Part shown: positions 34,433 through 44,713 of the stretch, one piece after another
How the letters are laid out: every line of letters starts with the position of its first letter
Numbering within the stretch: the first letter of the stretch is position 1
NCBI RefSeq assembly: GCF_002222615.2
Contig: NZ_CP022412.2
Coordinates: 930,001 to 994,000 of the forward strand
Length of the DNA: 64,000 nt
Direction of reading: 5' to 3'
From: Bacteroides caccae
GTDB lineage: Bacteria; Bacteroidota; Bacteroidia; Bacteroidales; Bacteroidaceae
Made by a program: the position numbers and the translations under genes
Notes under the pieces: model-generated
Seen by the model: only the letters and a program-made list of their open reading frames with translations
What the model was told of the DNA's origin: nothing
The model's database searches: none

Positions 34433-37400
34433 TTGAAAATCAGCTACATCGGGATGAAAGCGCAAGAAGTATCCATTAAACCGGGGACGATGAAAATCGT
34501 TATGCAGCCGGATGCCGAAGTACTGGACGAAGTCGTGGTTACAGGTATGACAAAAGTAGACAAGCGTCTTTTTACTGGTGCGGCCGATCGTTTGACAGCG
34601 GCAAGTGTAAAGCTGGATGGTCTGCCTGATATTAGCCGTGGACTGGAAGGCCGGTCTGCCGGCGTATCTGTTCAAAACGTATCCGGTACCTTTGGTACAG
34701 CTCCTAAAATCAGGGTTCGTGGTGCCACGTCAATTTATGGTAATTCCAAACCATTGTGGGTAGTAGATGGCGTTATTATGGACGATGTCGTAGAAGTCAG
34801 TGCCGATCAATTATCTTCGGGAGATGCGGTTACTTTGATTAGTTCGGCTATTGCGGGGTTGAATGCAGATGACATTGAGAGTTTTCAAATATTGAAAGAC
34901 GGTTCGGCAACTTCTATTTACGGAGCGCGTGCAATGTCGGGTGTGATTGTTGTTACTACTAAGCAGGGTAAGGCAGGTACAAGTAGGTTGAGTTACACGG
35001 GTGAGTTTACTATGCGGATGAAGCCGTCTTACCGTAACTTTAACCTGATGAATTCTCAAGACCAAATGGGGATTTATAAAGAAATGCGTGATAAAGGTGA
35101 TTTGAACTTTGCCAGCGTGTATCGTGCTTCCAATAGTGGTGTGTATGGGAAAATGTATCAGTTGAATAACTGGTATGACAAAACCAACGGAATGTATGGT
35201 CTTGCTCAAACTCCTGAAGCTCAGAATGCTTATCTGCGCGAAGCCGAATATAGAAATACCGATTGGTTCGACTTGCTTTTCAGTAATGCCATTATGATGA
35301 ATCACTCCGTCAGTTATGCTACCGGTACGGAGAAATCCACTTCTTATGTCTCAGTAAGTGCCATGGTCGATCCCGGCTGGATGTTGCAAAATAAGGTGCA
35401 ACGATACACGGCTAATTTGAATAATAGTTATAAGATAGTCAAAGACTTGTCGCTCAACGTGATTGCCAATGCTTCTTATCGTCAGCAGAAAGCTCCGGGA
35501 ACATTGGGACAGAGTTCTGATGCAGCTTCCGGCACAGTGAGCCGTGGATTTGATATCAATCCTTATAGTTATGCTCTGAACACTTCCAGAACCCTTGATC
35601 CGAACGAGTATTATATGCGTAACTATTCTGATTTTAATATTTTCAACGAACTGAATGCCAACAATATCTCTTTGGACGTTATCGATTTGAAGTTTCAGGC
35701 GGAATTGAAATGGAAACTTTTCCGCAAACTGGAACTGAGCGCTTTAGGCGCCTTGAAGTATTCCGCCACATCACAAGAACACAAAATACGCGAAAACTCA
35801 AACCAGGCATTGGCATACCGGGCTATGGGAGATGGCACGATTATCAACCGTAACTCATGGCTGTATAAAGATCCGGATGATCCTTATGCACTTCCGGTGT
35901 CTATCTTGCCTAAGGGAGGTTTTTATAATACAGCGCAATATAAGATGCTGAGTTATGACTTCCGTGCTGCTGCTTCATATAATGATGTGTTTAATGATAC
36001 GCATATTGTCAACGTTTATGCAGGTATGGAATCGAATGCTCAAAATCGTACGGCAAATAGCTTTGACGGCTGGGGGATGCAGTATGAAAACGGTGAAATT
36101 CCTTTCTTTGATTACCTTGCTTTCAAGAAACTGCGCGAGGGTAATACAAACTATTATGACCTTACTAATACCAAGAAACGTAACGTAGCTTTCTTCGGAA
36201 CTGCCACTTACTCATATAAGGGACGGTATATCATTACAGGCACAGGTCGTTATGAAGGCTCCAACCGTTTGGGAAAGTCACGCTCTGCCCGCTGGTTGCC
36301 TACTTGGAATATTGCCGGTGCATGGAATATGCATGAAGAGGAGTTTTTCAAGAAACTAGAACCTGCTTTATCTCATTTTACATTGAAAGCCTCGTATAGT
36401 TTGACGGCTGATGTAGGTCCGAGTAATGTGTCAAACTCCAAGATTATTATTAACAGCTATACTCCTTGGCGTCCGTCGGCAGGTGTTTCTGAATCGGGAT
36501 TACAGATTGTAGATCTTGAAAACAGTGATTTGACCTACGAAAAGAAGCATGAGATGAATATCGGTTTGGATATGGGATTTCTTGACAACCGTATCAATCT
36601 TGAAGCTGCGTGGTACAAACGTGATAATTATGATTTGATCGGTGCAATTACAACTCAAGGTGTCGGTGGTTCGGTAGAACGTATGGCAAACGTAGCTTCT
36701 ATGAAGTCCCATGGCTTTGAATTTACTCTCTCTACCCGCAATATCGAAAGCCGTAACTTCCAATGGTCTACCGATTTCATATTCGGATATAATAAGACGG
36801 AAGTAACCGATTTCAAGTCACGTTCGCGTGTATTCGACTTGATCTCCGGCGTTGGGTTTGCCCGTGAAGGTTATCCGGTACGCGGTTTGTTTTCTATTCC
36901 GTTCGAAGGATTGGATTCGGATGGCTTTCCGATATTCAGTTTTAACGGAAAAACCGTAACGAAAGCAAACTATGGCAGTCTGAACCTGCAACAATCGACA
37001 GATGTGGATTTCCTTAAATATGAAGGTCCTACCGATCCGACTATAACAGGAAGTATTGGTAATATCTTTACCTATAAGAATTTCCGCTTAAATGTATTTG
37101 TCACTTACTCCGGTGGTAACAAAGTCCGCTTGGACCCGATGTTCCGTTCGTCGTATAGTGACTTGGATGCCACTCCGAAAGATTTCAAGAACCGTTGGGT
37201 GTTGCCGGGTGATGAAAAGGTGACGGACATCCCTGTAATGGCCAGTTCTTTTGAACGCAATCAATATGCGAACCTGAGTATTGCCTACAATTCGTATAAC
37301 TATTCTACTGCACGCATTGCCAGTGGTGCTTTCGTCCGCTTGAAAGAGGTTTCTCTTTCTTATGATTTTCCGAAAGAATGGCTGAAGTCTACCCCTATCA

Positions 37401-37552
37401 GTAGTGTCGGATTGAAAATACAGGGTACGAACCTTGCCCTGCTTTATGCAGACTCGAAATTGAATGGGCAGGACCCCGAATTCTTCCGTTCCGGTGGTGT
37501 GTCGGCACCTGTGCCCAAGCAGTTTACTTTGACATTGAAAGTTGGATTTTAA
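34433..37552 (+). CDS. SusC/RagA-like TonB-dependent receptor, body lacking its N-terminus (OFF state)
   Basis: The 1039-codon frame starts right after the right inverted repeat with no signal peptide. It reads the end of the N-terminal domain (LKISYIGMKAQEV), a TonB-box-like DEVVVTGM, the plug domain (SIYGNSKPLWVVDGVIMDD, SATSIYGARAMSGVIVVTTK) and a full beta-barrel to a terminal phenylalanine (KVGF). The first triplet is TTG and is not a real start. In this orientation the receptor should not be made. Inversion supplies 73 codons and a promoter, giving about 1112 residues, normal for SusC proteins. susD follows 14 bp downstream. Confidence 0.92.
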   Translation: MKISYIGMKAQEVSIKPGTMKIVMQPDAEVLDEVVVTGMTKVDKRLFTGAADRLTAASVKLDGLPDISRGLEGRSAGVSVQNVSGTFGTAPKIRVRGATSIYGNSKPLWVVDGVIMDDVVEVSADQLSSGDAVTLISSAIAGLNADDIESFQILKDGSATSIYGARAMSGVIVVTTKQGKAGTSRLSYTGEFTMRMKPSYRNFNLMNSQDQMGIYKEMRDKGDLNFASVYRASNSGVYGKMYQLNNWYDKTNGMYGLAQTPEAQNAYLREAEYRNTDWFDLLFSNAIMMNHSVSYATGTEKSTSYVSVSAMVDPGWMLQNKVQRYTANLNNSYKIVKDLSLNVIANASYRQQKAPGTLGQSSDAASGTVSRGFDINPYSYALNTSRTLDPNEYYMRNYSDFNIFNELNANNISLDVIDLKFQAELKWKLFRKLELSALGALKYSATSQEHKIRENSNQALAYRAMGDGTIINRNSWLYKDPDDPYALPVSILPKGGFYNTAQYKMLSYDFRAAASYNDVFNDTHIVNVYAGMESNAQNRTANSFDGWGMQYENGEIPFFDYLAFKKLREGNTNYYDLTNTKKRNVAFFGTATYSYKGRYIITGTGRYEGSNRLGKSRSARWLPTWNIAGAWNMHEEEFFKKLEPALSHFTLKASYSLTADVGPSNVSNSKIIINSYTPWRPSAGVSESGLQIVDLENSDLTYEKKHEMNIGLDMGFLDNRINLEAAWYKRDNYDLIGAITTQGVGGSVERMANVASMKSHGFEFTLSTRNIESRNFQWSTDFIFGYNKTEVTDFKSRSRVFDLISGVGFAREGYPVRGLFSIPFEGLDSDGFPIFSFNGKTVTKANYGSLNLQQSTDVDFLKYEGPTDPTITGSIGNIFTYKNFRLNVFVTYSGGNKVRLDPMFRSSYSDLDATPKDFKNRWVLPGDEKVTDIPVMASSFERNQYANLSIAYNSYNYSTARIASGAFVRLKEVSLSYDFPKEWLKSTPISSVGLKIQGTNLALLYADSKLNGQDPEFFRSGGVSAPVPKQFTLTLKVGF

Positions 37553-37566
37553 ATAGTTGAAAGCGT

Positions 37567-39069
37567 ATGAAAACAAGAAATAAAATAATATTATTGCTGG
37601 CACTCGCATTGACGTGCATGATTACTTCATGTGAAAGTTATCTGGATACCATGCCCGATCAGCGTACGGAATTGAACTCTGTGAGAAAAGTGAAAGATTT
37701 GCTGATGTCTGCCTATTCTACAGCTTCATCCATACAAATGGAAGAATTTATGTCGGACAACCGTATGGACAATGGAGAAAAATATGGTTTTCCTTCCAAT
37801 ATACTGATGCAGGGTTACTATTGGGAAGAAATGACCGATATCAATCAAGATACGCCAAGATATTTATGGAATGGATGTTATAGTGCGATTGCTGCTGCTA
37901 ACCAGGCATTGCAGGCGATTGAAGAACTGGGAGATCCGGAGGAGGCGCAGCCTTATAAGGGGGAAGCGCTGATGTGTCGTGCCTATGGGCATTTTGCTTT
38001 AGCCAAAATATTCTGTATGGCTTATGGGGATGATGCAGATACTAATCTGGGAATACCCTATATCACTGCTCCCGAAACAAATGTCGGTGTACAATATGAG
38101 CGTGGTACATTGGCAGAGACGTATGCCATGATTGATAAAGATATTGAAGAAGGATTACCGCTGATTAGTTCCGAGGCCTATGATATTCCCTTATATCACT
38201 TCAATCAGAATGCAGCCTATGCTTTTGCCGCACAATTCAATTTGTTTTATAATAAGTTCGACAAGGCGATTCGTTATGCTACGGAGGCTATTGGTGAGGA
38301 CCCGTCATCTGTGTTGAGAAATATGGGAGGATATGCTCAATTTCCCAGTTCTATGGAATATACGCTGGCATACATTAGTAGCGACGAACCGGCTAATCTG
38401 ATGTTACAGCAAACGATGTCATGGTGGGGGAGTAACTATAAATCGGCTTATCGCTACGGTCATAGCCGTGAGATTTGTGAGAAACAGACTATCTGGTCGA
38501 AGGGTCCTTATGGTAGTTTGAAAGTATATGAAACAGTCTTGGGATATGGTGACCAGTCTATTTTTGTTCCTAAAATGGACCAGTTTAAAGAGATTGCCAA
38601 TGCCATTACAGGTAGTTATTATGGACGTCAGGTTGCGTTTGCTTTTACCACTGATAAGACATTGTTGAATCGTGCTGAGGCTTATGTGCTCTCTAAGCAA
38701 TATGATAAGGCAGTGAACGATTTACAGTATTGGTATCGTATTAAAGCGGCTACTAAAGTACCCGACAAAGATGAACTGAATCTTTTTTATGAGACAGTAG
38801 ATCCTACGACTAACGGTAAACCACTTGATCCCAAGTTTGCTCTGGAAGCAGGATTACAGACAAATTTGCTGAAAGCAGTCATTCATGCCCGTCGTATTGA
38901 GACGGTGCACGAAGGGGAAAGGTGGCAGGATATTAAGCGTTTCGGTATTGAGATTTCCCATAATATAGAGAACGAATCTCCTATTGTGCTGAAAGCTCAC
39001 GACCTCCGTAAAGCTGTTCAAATTCCGGCGTCTGTCGTAGAGGCTGGTATGCAGCCTAATCCAAGATAG
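37567..39069 (+). CDS. SusD/RagB-like surface nutrient-binding lipoprotein
   Basis: The 500-residue lipoprotein (ITSCESYLD lipobox) has the SusD-like helical N-terminus (YLDTMPDQRTELNS) and the typical NQALQAIEEL and GEALMCRAYGHFALAKIF segments. The late RRIETVHEGERWQDIKRFG segment is also seen. It caps the SusC barrel and binds the ligand at the cell surface. Because no promoter is seen between the two genes, its expression should follow the inversion state of the upstream segment. Confidence 0.94.
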   Translation: MKTRNKIILLLALALTCMITSCESYLDTMPDQRTELNSVRKVKDLLMSAYSTASSIQMEEFMSDNRMDNGEKYGFPSNILMQGYYWEEMTDINQDTPRYLWNGCYSAIAAANQALQAIEELGDPEEAQPYKGEALMCRAYGHFALAKIFCMAYGDDADTNLGIPYITAPETNVGVQYERGTLAETYAMIDKDIEEGLPLISSEAYDIPLYHFNQNAAYAFAAQFNLFYNKFDKAIRYATEAIGEDPSSVLRNMGGYAQFPSSMEYTLAYISSDEPANLMLQQTMSWWGSNYKSAYRYGHSREICEKQTIWSKGPYGSLKVYETVLGYGDQSIFVPKMDQFKEIANAITGSYYGRQVAFAFTTDKTLLNRAEAYVLSKQYDKAVNDLQYWYRIKAATKVPDKDELNLFYETVDPTTNGKPLDPKFALEAGLQTNLLKAVIHARRIETVHEGERWQDIKRFGIEISHNIENESPIVLKAHDLRKAVQIPASVVEAGMQPNPR

Positions 39070-39097
39070 TTTAATGTTAGATAATAAAGAATTGATT

Positions 39098-39967
39098 ATG
39101 AAAAATTGGTATATATATTTGCTTTGTATTCTGGTGAGCAGCAACTTCTTCGCCTGCCAGGACGATGACTTGGAAGACCAGAGTATTTTTGATGCATCAG
39201 AGAAAGAAAAGAGTGAGTTTGACCGCTGGTTACTCGAAAACTACGTCAATCCCTATAACATCGACTTTAAATACAGAATGGAACATATTGAATCCGATTA
39301 TACGCACAATCTTGTACCTACGGACTTTTGGTTGAGTGTGAAATTGGCGAAGATAGTGAAACATTGCTGGCTGGAGGCCTATGATGAAGTGGGAGGTCTT
39401 GATTTTACACGTGCTTGTGCTCCGAAAGTTATTCATCTTATAGGTTCTGCTTCGTGGGATAAGGGGACGTATACACTGGGAACTGCCGAAGGCGGACTGA
39501 AAGTGACTTTGTATATGGGTAACTGGCTGGATTTGACGAATGTTGACCGCATGAATGAATATTACTTCAAGGTGATGCATCATGAGTTTGCCCACATTCT
39601 GCATCAGAAAAAAAATTATCCGGTAGATTATGATAAGATTAGTGCAGGTAATTATACACCTACCGGTTGGCAGAACCGTAAATTGGCAGAGGTCGCTCCT
39701 TTGGGATTTGTCACACCGTATGCCGGTAGTAAACCGAGTGAGGATATTGCTGAAGTGACAGCCTGTTTCCTGACTTATCCGGAAGCACAGTGGGAAAATG
39801 TTATGACTCTGGCTGGAGAAAAAGGTAAACCGATCATTGACCAAAAGCTGGCAATGGTGAAGAAGTATATGAAAGATTCCTGGCAAGTGGACCTTGATCT
39901 GCTTCGCAAAGTGATTGCACGTCGTACTAATGAGATTAGTGAACTGGATTTGGATCATATTTATTAA
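39098..39967 (+). CDS. Putative zinc metallohydrolase lipoprotein linked to SusCD import
   Basis: The 289-residue lipoprotein (NFFACQDDD lipobox) carries a zincin motif, HHEFAHILHQ, with the two His and the Glu intact. A downstream SEDIAEVTACFL region could supply the third ligand. It matches the class of substrate-import-associated zinc metallohydrolase lipoproteins encoded with TonB receptors in Bacteroidetes. A role cutting peptides or glycopeptides at the surface before import is inferred. The ATG at 39098 is chosen over an in-frame ATG at 39074 because it begins the signal peptide. Confidence 0.87.
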   Translation: MKNWYIYLLCILVSSNFFACQDDDLEDQSIFDASEKEKSEFDRWLLENYVNPYNIDFKYRMEHIESDYTHNLVPTDFWLSVKLAKIVKHCWLEAYDEVGGLDFTRACAPKVIHLIGSASWDKGTYTLGTAEGGLKVTLYMGNWLDLTNVDRMNEYYFKVMHHEFAHILHQKKNYPVDYDKISAGNYTPTGWQNRKLAEVAPLGFVTPYAGSKPSEDIAEVTACFLTYPEAQWENVMTLAGEKGKPIIDQKLAMVKKYMKDSWQVDLDLLRKVIARRTNEISELDLDHIY

Positions 39968-39983
39968 AACAAACGCTGAGAAT

Positions 39984-41258
39984 ATGAAAAAACTGATTTA
40001 TACTTTACTGGCATTTGCCACTGTCTGCTTTTCGTGTGTGCAGGATGTAGATGATGTATACGATAAACCTGTTGCCCAGCGGGTAGAAGAAGCCGTTCAA
40101 GAATATCATGATTTGCTGGTAAGTTCCGAGCACGGGTGGTTAATGGAGTATTATCCGCATTCTTCGCAGATATATGGTGGTTTCAACTACATTATGAAGT
40201 TTAAAGGAGGGGATAAAGTGACTATTTCTACTGATGCTTTTGGGAAACCGGAGGAAACGGAAGAGAGCCTTTTTTCTATTAAGAAGGATATCGGACCGAC
40301 CCTTAACTTTGACACTTATAATAGCTTGTTCCATTATTTCTCTGATTCGGATATATCCGGAGGAGCAGGAACGGGCAAAGGGTATGAGGGTGATTATGAA
40401 TTTCTTTTGCGCTCGCATACTGAGAATGAGATTGTCCTTCGAGGGAAGAAAACGAAGAATATAATTCGTATGACCCGTCTGGCGGAAGATGCTACACCTT
40501 ATCTGGCTGCTGCTATCCGAGTGGATGAAGAAATGAACCGTTTGGAAGGGGTATTGGGGTTCAGTGGCATGATGAATGGGAAAGAACTGGCTCTGCTTTA
40601 TACGGATTCCCATACATTTAATGTGGTATATGACGGACAGGAAACGTCTACTTCTTTCATGCCGACGGCAACAGGAATACAGTTTTATCTTCCGGTGGAA
40701 GTTGGTGGCAAAGAGCTGCACCGCTTTACTTGGTCGGCTGCAAATGAAACACTGGTAGCTGAAAATGCTCCGGATGTTGTGTTGAAAGTGGATTATGATC
40801 CGGAATATATCATTTACGCACAATATTTGGGCAAGTATACGATGAATTACCGACGTGGTGAGAATACTCCTGTATTGTCTCTGGAAATCGAGTTAGTGAA
40901 GAAAGAGGATATGAAAAGTTATACAATTAAAGGTATGTTGCCGATTGATCTGACAATGATTTATAATAAGGCAGAACGGCGTATGGAGCTCCTGAATCAG
41001 AAGTTGACGGACGGTAGTGAAGCTTATTTGAGCATTTGGATGGTGAATCCCGGAAGCCTGACGTATGGAGGAACTGATTTTGTGAATGGTATGTACGGCA
41101 AACTGAAAGAAGGTTCTGACAACGAATATGAGTTTGTAGACGACGGAAGGAAAGCTGATTTTGTAACTCGCGGTATGATTCTGTGGAGCAAGGCGGGTGA
41201 ATATAAGGCTTATGCCGAATCTCGTTTTGCATTTATCACTCTTGTTAAACATGAATAA
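39984..41258 (+). CDS. DUF4302 family lipoprotein
   Basis: The 424-residue lipoprotein (CFSCVQDVDDVYD lipobox) matches DUF4302, with early HDLLVSSEHGWLMEYYPHS and GGFNYIMKFKGGDKVTI segments. Such proteins follow SusC-SusD-metallohydrolase genes in many Bacteroides operons; the function is unknown. An upstream frame extension to 39915 lies inside the preceding gene and is not used. Confidence 0.85.
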   Translation: MKKLIYTLLAFATVCFSCVQDVDDVYDKPVAQRVEEAVQEYHDLLVSSEHGWLMEYYPHSSQIYGGFNYIMKFKGGDKVTISTDAFGKPEETEESLFSIKKDIGPTLNFDTYNSLFHYFSDSDISGGAGTGKGYEGDYEFLLRSHTENEIVLRGKKTKNIIRMTRLAEDATPYLAAAIRVDEEMNRLEGVLGFSGMMNGKELALLYTDSHTFNVVYDGQETSTSFMPTATGIQFYLPVEVGGKELHRFTWSAANETLVAENAPDVVLKVDYDPEYIIYAQYLGKYTMNYRRGENTPVLSLEIELVKKEDMKSYTIKGMLPIDLTMIYNKAERRMELLNQKLTDGSEAYLSIWMVNPGSLTYGGTDFVNGMYGKLKEGSDNEYEFVDDGRKADFVTRGMILWSKAGEYKAYAESRFAFITLVKHE

Positions 41259-41266
41259 AAAAAGGA

Positions 41267-42313
41267 ATGACTATGAGAAAAATATATTCTATATTACTTT
41301 GTGTGCTATGCTTGTCGGCTGTTGGTTGTAGTGATGATAAGGATACGGCGGATGTAGCATTAAAGGCGATAAGGTCGGATGTTAAGTTTTCTGCGGATGG
41401 TGGCACAGGAACTATTGAACTGTCAGGCGGTAAACAGGTAAGTGCCACCTCGGATGTCGCTTGGTGTAAGGTAGCCAGTGTGTCCGATCAGGAAGTCAGT
41501 TTGGTTGTTGAGGCTAATCTTTCTATATCCAGTCGTACCACAATGGTGGTCATACAATCCGGGGAAGATATATTGCAAGTTCCCGTGACCCAGTTGGGCG
41601 ATACTTTTATTTGTGATGTAGAAGGTACAAAGGATTTTCTTATGCAAGGGGGTGAAGCTGTTTTCACTTTGCATACCCGGCGCGAATATAGTATTCAATC
41701 TACTGCCGAATGGCTGACTTATGAATTGAAAGGCGATCAGCTTCATGTGGTGGTTTCTCCTATGTTGGACGGTACGGATTATCGGGAAGGGACGTTGACC
41801 GTTCAGAGTGGGAAAAATGAATGGTCGGCGACTTGCGTTCAGCGAGGATTGTCCGGTACATATACTATGATGCATACCCGTAATGACGGAAAACGTTATA
41901 CGGGTAGTTGTACCTTTACGGCAACAGATGAGAAGGGAGTGTATGATTTGATAGCAAAAGATGTTCCGCTCAATAATGGTGTACCTTTTAAAGCTGTATT
42001 GACTGACGGACGGCTGGTTATCAACTTTGATAATCAGTATTTGGGATTTATCTCTCCTAATTACATTTATCTCTGTGCGTATGATAAAGCGGCTAATGTA
42101 TTAACTTGGGGAGGAAATATCATGTATGTTGCTGATTTGCAGTTTACAAAAGCAGGATTACCATTCTTTGAGTTTAAAGATGATGGAACATGGAAAGATC
42201 ATAAAGTAGACGGATTTATGTACGGCATTTTTGATAAGAAATGGGAAAACGGAGGCCAGTTTGCCGGAAAAAGTTACGGGTATGCGGTTGATATTGTAAT
42301 GGAACACCAATGA
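41267..42313 (+). CDS. Surface lipoprotein with BACON-like N-terminal domains
   Basis: The 348-residue lipoprotein (AVGCSDDKD lipobox) has two BACON/Ig-like segments at ~35-205. These are visible as WCKVASVSDQEVSLVVEAN and later the AEWLTYELKGDQLHVVVSP block. A beta-rich C-terminal domain follows. BACON domains are thought to bind carbohydrate or mucin. ATGs at 41267 and 41273 are both possible starts. It is the last gene of the phase-variable operon. Confidence 0.8.
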   Translation: MTMRKIYSILLCVLCLSAVGCSDDKDTADVALKAIRSDVKFSADGGTGTIELSGGKQVSATSDVAWCKVASVSDQEVSLVVEANLSISSRTTMVVIQSGEDILQVPVTQLGDTFICDVEGTKDFLMQGGEAVFTLHTRREYSIQSTAEWLTYELKGDQLHVVVSPMLDGTDYREGTLTVQSGKNEWSATCVQRGLSGTYTMMHTRNDGKRYTGSCTFTATDEKGVYDLIAKDVPLNNGVPFKAVLTDGRLVINFDNQYLGFISPNYIYLCAYDKAANVLTWGGNIMYVADLQFTKAGLPFFEFKDDGTWKDHKVDGFMYGIFDKKWENGGQFAGKSYGYAVDIVMEHQ

Positions 42314-42476
42314 AACAAGTTATATGCTGGAATGTAGAATGACTTAATACTAAAGATACAGCGACATGAAAGATACTAGAATAAATAACATGTTTTGAAT
42401 ATATGTAAGCAAGCGAGCTTAGAGTAAGTCGGATCATAAATTCTTTGAAAGATGATTTAGCTTACATTAATTATGT

Positions 42477-42516
42477 AGAATAGCTGTCTTGTGATAAAGC
42501 AGCTATTCTTTTTTGT
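42477..42516 (+). terminator. Terminator of the SusCD operon
   Basis: AGAATAGCTG (42477-42486) and CAGCTATTCT (42500-42509) form a perfect 10-bp stem followed by six T. No gene is seen in the rest of the 42314-42586 gap. Confidence 0.85.
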
Positions 42517-42586
42517 ATATAGGCGTACGTAGTGAATATTCAATTGATGCTTCTTTTTCTTATAGATTATCTATATGTTTCTAAAC

Positions 42587-43312
42587 TTATTTGATAATCG
42601 TTTCCACACGTCCGTTCTTGAAGAAAACATAAAAGGAGCTGGAGTACATCCACTGCACTTCTCCGTTTGATTCCAGAACCGTTTGCGGTTTGCCGAAAGC
42701 CAGGCGGCATTCATCCTCGGTCATACCTTTCACCGGTTTACCGATACTGATCTCGTTCCAATGGGTGATCGGTGAAAGTTGATGTGTGGCGATGAAGTCG
42801 AACATCCGGTTGAGCATTTGCGATTCCACCTGTACGAAATCATCCATTATCTCCTTGTGCGACGCTTTCTTCTCCGGTTGCAGTTTCTCCATGGCGGTGA
42901 CTTTCTTCATTACAAGTACCGACGATTCTATCAGGACATCAGAGAGATAGTAGACCAGCTTGCCTTCCGCTACCCGGAAAATGGCTTTGCAATAATAGGT
43001 GTTGTTCTGCTTTGAATCTGCTTGCGAGGCGAGTACCAGGTCGCAACTGAAACTTTTGGCCGGTACGTTGGCTTCCGTTATTCCTTCACGTAGCTTCGGA
43101 CAGACGTTCTCCACCGTCCACAATAGTGCGTTGGCGTAGATATGCTCATCGCTTGCCGGGCTGAAAGAAGTAAACCCGCTGACTACGTATTTGCTACCGT
43201 CGGCACTGACAGGATAAGTTTTCTTCTGTTCCGTAAACGTCTGCGCCATGGCGGGCAGTATTATCCCTATCAGTAGATAGATAATTGCAAGGAATCGTTG
43301 TTTGGTCATCAT
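42587..43312 (-). CDS. Exported protein of unknown function
   Basis: The 241-residue protein has a signal peptide (ending near PAMAQTFTEQ). A conserved-looking beta/alpha body follows, with TFTEQKKTYPVSADGSKYVV and a final WMYSSSFYVFFKNGRVETI segment that resembles small SmpA/OmlA-like motifs. No family is firmly recognised. Three consecutive minus-strand genes here (42587-44614) all encode small exported proteins. Confidence 0.7.
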   Translation of the reverse strand: MMTKQRFLAIIYLLIGIILPAMAQTFTEQKKTYPVSADGSKYVVSGFTSFSPASDEHIYANALLWTVENVCPKLREGITEANVPAKSFSCDLVLASQADSKQNNTYYCKAIFRVAEGKLVYYLSDVLIESSVLVMKKVTAMEKLQPEKKASHKEIMDDFVQVESQMLNRMFDFIATHQLSPITHWNEISIGKPVKGMTEDECRLAFGKPQTVLESNGEVQWMYSSSFYVFFKNGRVETIIK

Positions 43313-43416
43313 ACTCCGTTGTTTTTAAGAAAAACAGCATTCACCCCTTCTCCCTGTTGAGAGAGAAAGACGTGAACGCTGGATATATGTGTAATTGAGG
43401 TTTGATTGTACTTCAC

Positions 43417-44076
43417 TTAGAAAGCTACACCCAGACGAATCAGGACATTGCTGGTGTTACACTCCCATGTTTTGATAAAGCCGCGCTGATAAGTGAAATC
43501 TAGGTTGAAACGGTCGTACCATATACCGACACCGATATTCATGCCTGCATCCACCCGCTTCCAGTCTTCCCAGTCGCCCATGTTGACGCTTGTTTCTTCA
43601 CTGTCTCCCTGATAGGATTCTTTTTCTTTAATCTTACCTACATAGTCGCAACTTACGTAAGCGCCGAGATGTGCGTCGACTGCCAGAGCATCCGTAATGT
43701 TGTATTTATATCCGAAAGTAAACGGAGAAACCTGTACGTTGTGGGCCATTAAGCTTAGGCTGTATTCGTAGTCGCTTTCGTTTTCTTCGACCTTCCAGCC
43801 GCGGGAACCGAGTCCGAACTCCATTCCCCAGTACGTACCTATACTCCCTAATGGCTTCTGGAAACCGTAAACAAAGTTGTAACCGAGTTTGCTGCCGGTG
43901 TCTTCCGCTCCGTCTCCGGTCATTTTCATGACATTCAATCCGCCACGCAGGAACCATTGTGTTTCAGAAGGCTGTTTCTGAGCGGATTTGATGCTGACAC
44001 TTCTGGATGATACAATCTGTGCTTGCACGCCTGCACACAGTAAGAATGCGGCTGCCAATGATAATAGTTTTTTCAT
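43417..44076 (-). CDS. Outer membrane beta-barrel protein
   Basis: The 219-residue protein has a signal peptide (to about residue 19). An eight-strand-like pattern of alternating hydrophobic residues follows, ending in a beta-signal (NVLIRLGVAF). It looks like a small porin-fold protein of the OmpA/OmpX type. Ligand and function are unknown. Confidence 0.8.
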   Translation of the reverse strand: MKKLLSLAAAFLLCAGVQAQIVSSRSVSIKSAQKQPSETQWFLRGGLNVMKMTGDGAEDTGSKLGYNFVYGFQKPLGSIGTYWGMEFGLGSRGWKVEENESDYEYSLSLMAHNVQVSPFTFGYKYNITDALAVDAHLGAYVSCDYVGKIKEKESYQGDSEETSVNMGDWEDWKRVDAGMNIGVGIWYDRFNLDFTYQRGFIKTWECNTSNVLIRLGVAF

Positions 44077-44131
44077 GTTGAAATTCTATTTGATTATTAA
44101 TACTTGTTGTCTGTTTATTTGATAACGGTTG

Positions 44132-44614
44132 TTATTTGATGACGGCGGCTATCTTGTCTTTGTCGGCTGTTGTGAGAGTTTTTTCCATGCGGATCCATTC
44201 GTAGTCCGAGGCTTCTGCCGTCTTCCAGTTGATAAAGGTGGCCGGATAGCCGATGACGGTCACTTTATACCCGTTCCCGTCGTCATTGGTTTTGACGTTG
44301 AATGTGGCTGCCACTATCACGTCTGCATTATGTTTTTGCGAAGACATATAGATTGCATAGCTGCGGATGTTGACCAGGTCGCCATTCATCTCCTGTTCGG
44401 CTTGTTCTCTGGTGAGCGTCCATTCGTCTTTGATGCGTCCTTTCGATTTGTCTATCTGCAACTCCACGGTTAGCGGCTTTACATAAGCGTTTGAGGTGAC
44501 ATCCAGTAGACGTGCCTGTGTTTCCTGCATTCTTACATTTGTTTTCTGTGCGTACGCTCCGATTGCACCGATAAAGGTGAGGAAAATAACTAAAATCAGT
44601 TTTTTCGTTTTCAT
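44132..44614 (-). CDS. Small exported protein of unknown function
   Basis: The 160-residue protein has a signal peptide (to about residue 22, GAYAQ). A compact domain follows, with TRLLDVTSNAYV-like and GNGYKVTVIGYPATF segments. No family is recognised. It lies 55 bp upstream of the beta-barrel gene on the same strand and may be cotranscribed with it. Confidence 0.7.
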   Translation of the reverse strand: MKTKKLILVIFLTFIGAIGAYAQKTNVRMQETQARLLDVTSNAYVKPLTVELQIDKSKGRIKDEWTLTREQAEQEMNGDLVNIRSYAIYMSSQKHNADVIVAATFNVKTNDDGNGYKVTVIGYPATFINWKTAEASDYEWIRMEKTLTTADKDKIAAVIK

Positions 44615-44713
44615 ATCCCTTTGTGATTATATGTTAATATGCTTGCAAAGGTATGCGAAAGGACTATACCAGCAGGAGAAAACATAGTTCCAAGGAGGAT
44701 ACGGAATTGTATC

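Noticed and set aside
34433..37552. SusC body as a simple pseudogene with a lost 5' end
   Set aside because: The missing 5' end is present in inverted orientation with matching repeats and a perfect in-frame junction, so a reversible switch explains it better than decay.
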